Assembly (NCBI GenBank): GCA_900762945.1
Contig: CAAFIN010000257.1
Coordinates: 1 to 11,400 of the forward strand
Length of the DNA: 11,400 nucleotides
From: Clostridia bacterium
Lineage (GTDB): Bacteria > Bacillota > Clostridia > Christensenellales > Pumilibacteraceae
Direction: 5' to 3'
The notes beneath the pieces are model-generated. The model saw nothing but the letters and a program-made list of their open reading frames with translations. It did not search any database and was not told where the DNA came from. Shown here piece by piece: positions 7,075-11,400 of this stretch. Each line of letters opens with the position of its first letter. Position 1 is the stretch's first letter. The translations under genes and the position numbers were made by a program.

Positions 7075-7172
7075 CCTCGGGCGTAGCGATAGCGAAGTCG
7101 AAGGATCTAGGCGAAGCCGCACAATTATAATTTTTACGCTTCGCCGGATTTCTCGGCTACGCTCGAAATGAC
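7075..7172. repeat. Pair of REP-like units in inverted orientation around a GGCGAAGC hairpin
   Basis: The left unit (CGGGCGTAGCGATAGCGAAG then TCGAAGGATCT) and the right unit (GGATTTCTCGGCTACGCTCG then AAATGAC) are versions of one motif in opposite orientation. Read on the minus strand, the right unit begins GTCATTTCGAGCGTAGCCGA. This resembles the short GTCAT..CGAAG..GGATCC intergenic repeats common in gut Clostridia and other bacteria. Between them, GGCGAAGC (7110-7117) and GCTTCGCC (7138-7145) form an 8-bp perfect stem around a 20-nt AT-rich loop. The whole could fold as a cruciform or an RNA hairpin. No ORF fits here. Confidence 0.6.
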
Positions 7173-7224
7173 GTATAAGGTTGATTAACATTTAAATTAA
7201 ACGAATAGTTTCCGTTTTCCCACC

Positions 7225-7260
7225 GTCATCCTGAGGGAGCGAAGCAACCGTGAGGATCCC
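7225..7260 (+). repeat. REP-like intergenic repeat unit
   Basis: GTCATCCTGAGGGAGCGAAG then CAACCGTGAGGATCC is a plus-oriented member of the same type of short repeat as the 7075-7172 pair. The flanks GTCATCCTGAGG and CCGTGAGGATCC are the characteristic ends. It lies in the gene-free gap, and a truncated copy start (GTCATTCAGAG) is at 6979-6989. Confidence 0.6.
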
Positions 7261-7290
7261 CTACAATAGAGAAGAGAATATCCTTATTAA

Positions 7291-7341
7291 AAGGCCCCTT
7301 TGTGTAAAGGGGGCTGGCGGCGAAGCCGACTGAGGGATTGT
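7291..7341 (+). repeat. Dispersed tandem-hairpin intergenic element
   Basis: GCCCCTTT (7294-7301), loop GTGT and AAAGGGGGC (7306-7314) form a stem with one bulged G. CGGC (7318-7321), loop GAA and GCCG (7325-7328) form a second small stem. The end is GACTGAGGGATTGT. The pattern CCCTTTGTGTAAAGGG, GGC, GGCGAAGCC, GAGGGATTGT is familiar from intergenic repeats of gut Firmicutes. It is in frame with the YkvI gene, but a long upstream translation through it is not credible. Confidence 0.6.
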
Positions 7342-7401
7342 GAAAAAGTCCTAACGTTATACCGACAACCGTTCTTTCCGCATAAACTCGCTGTGATAAT
7401 C

Positions 7402-7417
7402 ACGAAAGACCTTTCGT
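7402..7417. promoter_or_regulatory. 16-bp dyad upstream of the YkvI-family gene, candidate operator
   Basis: ACGAAAGACCTTTCGT has perfect 7-bp arms around 2 bases and ends 11 bp before the ATG at 7429. A 2-nt loop is too short for an RNA hairpin, so a dimeric DNA-binding protein site is the likelier reading. An extended -10-like TGTGATAAT (7392-7400) lies just upstream with no convincing -35. Confidence 0.35.
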
Positions 7418-7428
7418 ATAAATATAGT

Positions 7429-8550
7429 ATGTGGAAAATTTTTTCTATTTCAATGCTCGTAATCGGCACGGTGATAGGGGCGGGGTTCGCCTCGGGACGC
7501 GAGATAGTCGCGTTTTTCGGCGTAACTCCGTCGCCGTGGGTGGCGCTTTTATGCGCCGCAATCACGTTCGTCATGTGCGCGGTATTCCTGCTGGTGGGCA
7601 AAAAAGCCGAAGCCCGCGATATCGGCGAAGTGAACGCGCGGCTTGCGGGGCGAGCGGATAATATTCTCAACCTCGTTATGCTGTTCAACAGCGCAATTTC
7701 GCTTGCGGCAATGCTTGCGGGTTTCGACAGTCTGTTTTCGGCGTTCTGCCCGATAAAACCGCTGTATTCGATAATCTTCGCGGCAATTTCCGTACTTATC
7801 GTCACAAAAGGGCTTGACGGGTTGATAAAATGCAACGCCGTGCTCGTGCCGGCGCTCGCCGCGGTCATAATTTTCGTCACGATTTCGTGCGTAAATTCGC
7901 CCGCTTCGTTGCCGCTTAGCGTGGGAAACGCCGTGTGTTCCGTGACCTATATCGGTATGAATATGATGCTCGCCGCTTCCGTACTCACCACCGTACACGG
8001 ACTTAGCAAAAAGCAGATTTTCGCGGCTTCGGGAGTGACCGCGGCGGTAGTGGGCGCGCTCGTTCTTCTCATAATCCTCGCGCTCGGTTCGTCGGACGCC
8101 GGCAACGCGGATATGCCGATTGTCACCATGTCTACGCGGTTCGGAAAAATCGTCTGCGGCTTTGCTGTTTTCGCCGTAGCCGCCGGTATCTTTACCACTA
8201 TGCTTACCGCGCACGTCACCCTCACCGAATGGCTCGACGGACTTATCGGACGCAAGTTTCTGTCCGCCGTTTGTACCGCCGCCGTCTGCCTTGCCCTCGG
8301 TTTTATGGGCTTTAAAACAGTAGTCGACGTCTTGTACCCCGTTCTCGGCATACTCGGCGTCGGCTACTTTATAGTCAATCTTATTTACTTATTTCCGCAT
8401 AAGGACGCTAAAACGAAGCGCTTTCGCCTCGGTAAAGTGACACGTACGCCTATGAAAGCGCCCGCAAAAACCGTTTCCGCGACAGACCATGCTACCGTTT
8501 CCGTCGCCGCCCCGCAAGCCGCTCGAGCGCCACGACCCCGAAATACATAA
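7429..8550 (+). CDS. YkvI-family multi-pass membrane protein (APC-superfamily-like)
   Basis: Starting at 7429 gives 373 residues. The open frame extends upstream, but it runs through an intergenic repeat (7291-7341), and family members begin about ten residues before the GTVIGAGFASG motif, so MWKIFSIS is preferred. No good Shine-Dalgarno site is seen before it. The N-terminal helix motif LVIGTVIGAGFASGREIVAF is the hallmark of YkvI-type uncharacterised membrane proteins (GT.VGAGFASGQEI..FF), whose unwound first helix resembles amino-acid/cation symporters. About ten hydrophobic segments follow, ending with ILGVGYFIVNLIYLF. The last 45 residues are a basic then Ala/Pro-rich hydrophilic tail. 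The final 59 bp of coding sequence are antisense to the end of the ABC permease gene. The substrate is unknown. The gene stands alone between a repeat-filled gap and a convergent operon. Confidence 0.75.
   Translation: MWKIFSISMLVIGTVIGAGFASGREIVAFFGVTPSPWVALLCAAITFVMCAVFLLVGKKAEARDIGEVNARLAGRADNILNLVMLFNSAISLAAMLAGFDSLFSAFCPIKPLYSIIFAAISVLIVTKGLDGLIKCNAVLVPALAAVIIFVTISCVNSPASLPLSVGNAVCSVTYIGMNMMLAASVLTTVHGLSKKQIFAASGVTAAVVGALVLLIILALGSSDAGNADMPIVTMSTRFGKIVCGFAVFAVAAGIFTTMLTAHVTLTEWLDGLIGRKFLSAVCTAAVCLALGFMGFKTVVDVLYPVLGILGVGYFIVNLIYLFPHKDAKTKRFRLGKVTRTPMKAPAKTVSATDHATVSVAAPQAARAPRPRNT
8418..8461 (-). terminator. Candidate terminator for the minus-strand ABC operon, inside the YkvI gene
   Basis: GCGCTTTC (8418-8425) and GAAAGCGC (8454-8461) are an 8-bp inverted repeat, extendable by two G-U pairs on the minus strand. 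It lies 31 bp beyond the permease stop codon. On the minus strand the stem is followed by TTCGTTTTAG, a short T-rich run. The 28-nt loop is long for an intrinsic terminator, and the sequence also encodes the YkvI tail, so this is tentative. Confidence 0.3.
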
Positions 8551-9301
8551 GCCCGGCAAGCACGCAAAGTATCACGGTCGCGGTCATGACGAGATCGAGT
8601 TTGAACACTTGCCCGCCGTAGATTATCAGGTAACCGAGTCCCGCGCCGGACACGAGGTATTCGCCCATGATCGTGCCCACCCAGGACAAGCCGACGTTGA
8701 TTTTCAGCACGGAAATAAAGTCGGGCAGAGCGTGCGGCAGAACGAGTTTCGTCAGTACCTGAAACTTGCTTGCGCCCATGGACTCGAGAAGAAAGATTTT
8801 GTCGCCGTCGCACGACGTGAAACTGCCCAGCATACTCATTATCGTCACGATAATGCAGATGAGAAACGCCATCATGATAATAGCGTTCATATTAGCGCCC
8901 ACCCAGACTATGATTATAGGACCGAGAGCGATCTTCGGCAGAGCGTTCAGCACCACGAGGTAAGGCTCGCTGACCCGACGGAAAGTCACGCTCCACCACA
9001 GCGCGATCGCAAATACCGCGCCTACCGCGGTGGAAATCGCAAACCCCGCCACACATTCGAGAAGCGTGATGCCGATATGCCGCATAAGATCCTTTTGAAT
9101 AAGTTCCACGAACGTTTTTCCGATTCTTGACGGCGAACTTACGAAGAACGAGTCCACCCAGCCGAGAGCGGTAGTCAGTTCCCACAACCCGATAAAAGCC
9201 GCGAGTATCGCTATCCTGATCCCGTGGATTTTCAGTTTATCCAGCCGTATCGAGCGGAGATACCGCTCGCGCGGCGAAAGCGTTTTTTTAGACGTTTTCA
9301 T
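8492..9301 (-). CDS. ABC transporter permease, NitT/TauT (SsuC/TauC/ThiX) family
   Basis: The ATG at 9301 is chosen because the minus strand reads GAGGTGAAACTAATG, a well-spaced ribosome site. An upstream ATG (9328) would add nine residues without such a site. The 269-residue protein has a basic N-terminus (MKTSKKTLSPRERYLRSI), a first membrane segment (IRIAILAAFIGLWELTTALG), the periplasmic-side motif FFVSSPSRIGKTF and about five further helices. The EAA coupling loop that docks on the ATPase is present: ESMGASKFQVLTKLVLPHAL, then LPDFISVLKINVGLSW. Family members carry sulfonates, taurine, nitrate or thiamine precursors; the permease does not reveal which. It is the last gene of a three-gene operon, 60 bp after the ATPase, and its end overlaps the convergent YkvI-family gene by 59 bp. 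Confidence 0.88.
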   Translation of the reverse strand: MKTSKKTLSPRERYLRSIRLDKLKIHGIRIAILAAFIGLWELTTALGWVDSFFVSSPSRIGKTFVELIQKDLMRHIGITLLECVAGFAISTAVGAVFAIALWWSVTFRRVSEPYLVVLNALPKIALGPIIIVWVGANMNAIIMMAFLICIIVTIMSMLGSFTSCDGDKIFLLESMGASKFQVLTKLVLPHALPDFISVLKINVGLSWVGTIMGEYLVSGAGLGYLIIYGGQVFKLDLVMTATVILCVLAGLMYFGVVALERLAGRRRKR

Positions 9302-9361
9302 TAGTTTCACCTCGCGTTGCGGCGGCATGGCAGAAGCGTTTACCGCGCCGTCGCCGTTATC

Positions 9362-10129
9362 TTATTCCTCGGTGCGTACCGAAACTTCCTTCCAGACCCT
9401 GTCGAACCACGCCGAAAAACCGGCTTCCTCGCGCCGCCCTAGCGGAGTGGAAGCGGCGAGATCGACGCGGAAATCGCGCTTTACGACGGCGGGGCGGGGA
9501 GAGAGAACCAGCACTCTGTCGCTCATCGAAACCGCTTCCGAAATATCGTGCGTGACAAGTAGCGCCGTTTTGCGTTCCTCGCGGATTATCGAGTACACGT
9601 CGTCGCACACCGACAACCTCGTCTGAAAGTCCAGCGCGGAAAACGGCTCGTCGAGGAGAAGTACGTTCGGATGCAGCGCAAGCGTGCGGATCAGCGCTAC
9701 GCGTTGCCGCATGCCGCCGGAGAGCTGCGACGGATAATGATTGCGAAACTCGTACAGCCCGTACTTTCTCAGCAGTGCGTCCGCGTAAGCCTCGGTTTCC
9801 GTGCCGCGCGTACGTCGTATTTCCGGACCTAACAGCACGTTTTCGCGTATCGTCCGCCATTCGAATAAATGATCGCGCTGAAGCATATATCCCACGCTTC
9901 CGCGCCCCGTTTCGGCAACGGGTTTGCCGCCTACGAGTATTTCGCCGGAAGTGGGCGATATAAGCCCCGCGACCAGCGAAAGTATCGTCGTTTTGCCGCA
10001 CCCGGACGGGCCTACCAGCGACACGAATTCACCCTCGTCCACCGAAAAAGTCACGTTCTCGAGCGCCCGAGTTTCGCGCTCAGGCGTCTGATAGGTCAAC
10101 GTTACGTCTTTTAGTCCAAGTATTTCCAT
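9362..10129 (-). CDS. ABC transporter ATP-binding protein, NitT/TauT (SsuB/TauB) family
   Basis: This 255-residue ATPase powers the importer. All nucleotide-binding motifs are intact: Walker A GPSGCGKTT (40-48), Q-loop Gln84 in YMLQRD, ABC signature LSGGMRQR (136-143), Walker B VLLLDE (156-161) followed by PFSALD, and switch His194 in LVTHD. The short C-terminus (LSPRPAVVKRDFRVDL) is typical of SsuB/TauB-type subunits. No regulatory C-terminal domain is visible. AGGA lies about 8 bases before the ATG on the minus strand. The gene sits 73 bp after the lipoprotein gene and 60 bp before the permease gene. It acts as a dimer on the cytoplasmic face of the membrane. Confidence 0.93.
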   Translation of the reverse strand: MEILGLKDVTLTYQTPERETRALENVTFSVDEGEFVSLVGPSGCGKTTILSLVAGLISPTSGEILVGGKPVAETGRGSVGYMLQRDHLFEWRTIRENVLLGPEIRRTRGTETEAYADALLRKYGLYEFRNHYPSQLSGGMRQRVALIRTLALHPNVLLLDEPFSALDFQTRLSVCDDVYSIIREERKTALLVTHDISEAVSMSDRVLVLSPRPAVVKRDFRVDLAASTPLGRREEAGFSAWFDRVWKEVSVRTEE

Positions 10130-10202
10130 CGTCTTATCCTCGCGTTTTTCCGTTTCGGTACGGTAATATTTTTGTAGTTTTCCGATTTTTACTTCGTTTA
10201 AC

Positions 10203-11216
10203 TCATAACTTTTCCTCGAGTATCGCGTTTACGAACTCGTTGTTCACCGCGCCGGTATAGGTCACGCGCGCGTCGAGAAAGCCCGCGTTTTCCATGACTT
10301 CCTGCAGTTTAATATATGATTCTTCGGTAAACAGCGGGGTCGCGCACCAGGCGTCGATTTTAAGATAACTTTTTACTGCGGCGGCAAGCGACTCGCGCGA
10401 AGTGCCGGTAAACGACTGCTCCAGCGTTTCCGCGACCTTTTCGGGCGTGTTGTCTTTGATATAGTTATAGCCCTTTACGATCGCGCGCAGAAAATTCTTG
10501 ATAATCTCGGGATTCTTGTCGAGGTAACTCTTGCTCGCCGAGAACGAAGTGTAGGGGATCTCGCCGCTCGCTTCGCCCACGCTCGCCACGATATAGCCTT
10601 TGCCGCTCGCCGCGAACTCGGAAGCGGTGGGTTCGAACATAGTCGTGTAGTCGACGGTTTCGTCCGATTCGAACACGGGCGCCATCATATTGAACGCCAC
10701 GTCGGTATTGAATTTAAGGTCGGTTTTCTCGTCTAAACCCGCCTTGTTCACGACGTACTGCATAGTCATCGCCGGCACGCCGCCTACGCGCCCTGCCAGA
10801 ACGTGCTTTCCGCGCAGTTTCGTCCATTCGAAATCGGGATCGGCGGCTTTCGCCACGAGAAACGACCCGTCGCGCTTGGTCAGTTGCCCGAAAATCACCG
10901 GGTAATCCTTTTGGCCCTGAGCCTGACAGTAAATCGTGGCTTCCGGCCCCATAAGCCCGATATCAGCGGACTTCGAAGTAATGGCGGTCATAACTTTGTC
11001 TGCGCCGCCGCCGTTGCTTAGTTCGATATCGATGCCGTACTCCGCAGTGTAACCGTTGTTTATCGCAACGTACATAGGTGCGTAGAATATCGAGTGAGTG
11101 ACCTCGCACAGTCTGACTTTGACTTTTTCGTCCTTTGCGTTCCCGCCGCAACCGCACAGCGCAAAACTCATTGCGGCAATTACCGCCGCCGCGAACAACG
11201 CGATTTTTCTTTTCAT
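10203..11216 (-). CDS. Substrate-binding lipoprotein, NMT1/THI5 (SsuA-like) family
   Basis: The 337-residue protein has a lipoprotein signal: basic MKRK, a hydrophobic stretch to residue 20, then lipobox LCGC with Cys23 as the lipidated residue. The mature part opens with VRLCEVTHSIFYAPMYVAIN and GYTAEYGIDIELSNGGGADK. These are the classic start of NMT1/THI5-type binding proteins, with the ligand pocket around THSIFYAP. Other family signatures are SKSADIGLMGPEA, GQLTKRDGSFLVA, FEPTASEFAASGKG and SGEIPYTSFSASKSYL. It is anchored outside the membrane and delivers the ligand to the permease. Relatives bind sulfonates, nitrate, taurine or thiamine pyrimidine precursors, and the ligand here is undetermined. 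The start has GGAGGA 8 bases upstream on the minus strand. It is the first gene of the operon and is preceded by a candidate promoter. Confidence 0.88.
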   Translation of the reverse strand: MKRKIALFAAAVIAAMSFALCGCGGNAKDEKVKVRLCEVTHSIFYAPMYVAINNGYTAEYGIDIELSNGGGADKVMTAITSKSADIGLMGPEATIYCQAQGQKDYPVIFGQLTKRDGSFLVAKAADPDFEWTKLRGKHVLAGRVGGVPAMTMQYVVNKAGLDEKTDLKFNTDVAFNMMAPVFESDETVDYTTMFEPTASEFAASGKGYIVASVGEASGEIPYTSFSASKSYLDKNPEIIKNFLRAIVKGYNYIKDNTPEKVAETLEQSFTGTSRESLAAAVKSYLKIDAWCATPLFTEESYIKLQEVMENAGFLDARVTYTGAVNNEFVNAILEEKL

Positions 11217-11255
11217 AAAATCCTCCGTATTGATTGTTTAGCCGCCCGACAGGGC

Positions 11256-11277
11256 TTGCATAGTCCATATTATGCAA
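11256..11277. promoter_or_regulatory. 22-bp dyad over the ABC promoter -10 box, candidate operator
   Basis: TTGCATA (11256-11262) and TATGCAA (11271-11277) are perfect inverted arms around 8 bases and span the proposed -10 box. A repressor bound here would block RNA polymerase, so the operon may be repressed when its substrate is plentiful. The regulator is not in the window. Confidence 0.35.
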
Positions 11278-11296
11278 CGGAGAAGGTAAATGACAA
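11267..11296 (-). promoter_or_regulatory. Candidate sigma-A promoter of the ABC operon
   Basis: On the minus strand TTGTCA (11291-11296) and TAATAT (11267-11272) are separated by 18 bases. Transcription would start near 11260, giving a leader of about 43 nt that contains a small GCCC-TGTC-GGGC hairpin (11244-11255) and the GGAGGA site. The match is good, but only sequence-based. Confidence 0.5.
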
Positions 11297-11316
11297 CGCC
11301 GTGTCGTCGCCCTTAA

Positions 11317-11369
11317 TTCCGCTCGGAGTTCCTTTAGTTCCGCTTAGGAGCGGAAAAATTCGGTTTTTT
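11317..11369 (+). other. Hairpin and repeated TTCCGCT motif followed by T6
   Basis: TTCCGCT occurs at 11317-11323 and 11338-11344, 21 bp apart. The second copy pairs with AGCGGAA (11349-11355) in a 7-bp stem with a TAGG loop, followed by AAATTCGG and T6 (11364-11369). The first copy could compete for the same AGCGGAA. Read on the + strand, it is a weak terminator or attenuator-like structure, but no + strand gene is seen before it. The remaining 30 bases to the window end show nothing. Confidence 0.3.
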
Positions 11370-11400
11370 GCGAGTTTTTACGCTAAACCCACGCCCGAAA

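Noticed and set aside
7300..7428. A 43-residue N-terminal extension of the YkvI-family protein
   Set aside because: It would be translated from an intergenic repeat, and the family begins about ten residues before the GTVIGAGFASG motif.
6922..7428. CRISPR array in the repeat-rich gap
   Set aside because: The repeats differ in sequence and orientation and lack regular spacing, and no cas gene is nearby.
11217..11400. TPP riboswitch upstream of the ABC importer
   Set aside because: I looked for the conserved CTGAGA and the ACCTGATCTGG-type segments on the minus strand and found neither.
1..11400. tRNA or rRNA genes
   Set aside because: No cloverleaf with the GGTTCGA-type T-loop context or conserved rRNA segment was seen on either strand, and nearly all space is explained by coding sequence.

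Overview
The window is about 50% GC and densely coded, with Shine-Dalgarno sites of the GGAG/AGGAG type and a predominantly low-GC Gram-positive gene set: an ispH N-terminal half, a YqeM-like methyltransferase, a DUF624-like membrane protein, a YkvI-family transporter-like protein and a lipoprotein-dependent ABC importer. Together with metagenome-type dispersed intergenic repeats, this suggests an uncultured gut-type Clostridia. The assignment is inferred from gene content, not from any marker gene.

Positions 1-~680 look mosaic. A fragment of a phage-type family A DNA polymerase (motif B region) runs in frame into an unrelated C-terminal tail, possibly PlsC. That tail overlaps an ispH start by the usual ATGA. 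IspH itself loses all family similarity near position 676, and a different reading frame then carries an unknown protein whose own N-terminus is missing. Two non-homologous joints within 700 bp suggest an assembly chimera or recombination scar.

Positions ~678-6921 hold a co-directional + strand run: the unknown protein (faint MecA-like C-terminus), a polytopic membrane protein with a long charged tail, a class I methyltransferase, a 583-residue TPR protein, a 268-residue HEAT-like helical-repeat protein with a TTG start, and an HD-domain phosphohydrolase. Gaps range from a 1-bp overlap to 42 bp, so it reads as one operon. No role can be assigned to the run as a whole.

Positions 6922-7428 are intergenic and packed with repeats: a 14-bp perfect inverted repeat, two inverted REP-like units with an internal hairpin, one further REP-like unit, and a tandem-hairpin element. 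A YkvI-family membrane protein follows (7429-8550), preceded by a 16-bp dyad. Its C-terminal tail codon region overlaps, tail to tail, the end of a minus-strand operon.

Positions 8492-11216 (minus strand) encode a complete NitT/TauT-type ABC importer in the order lipoprotein, ATPase, permease. A good candidate promoter lies upstream of the lipoprotein gene, with a dyad over its -10 box. The substrate cannot be read from the sequence, and I saw no TPP riboswitch.
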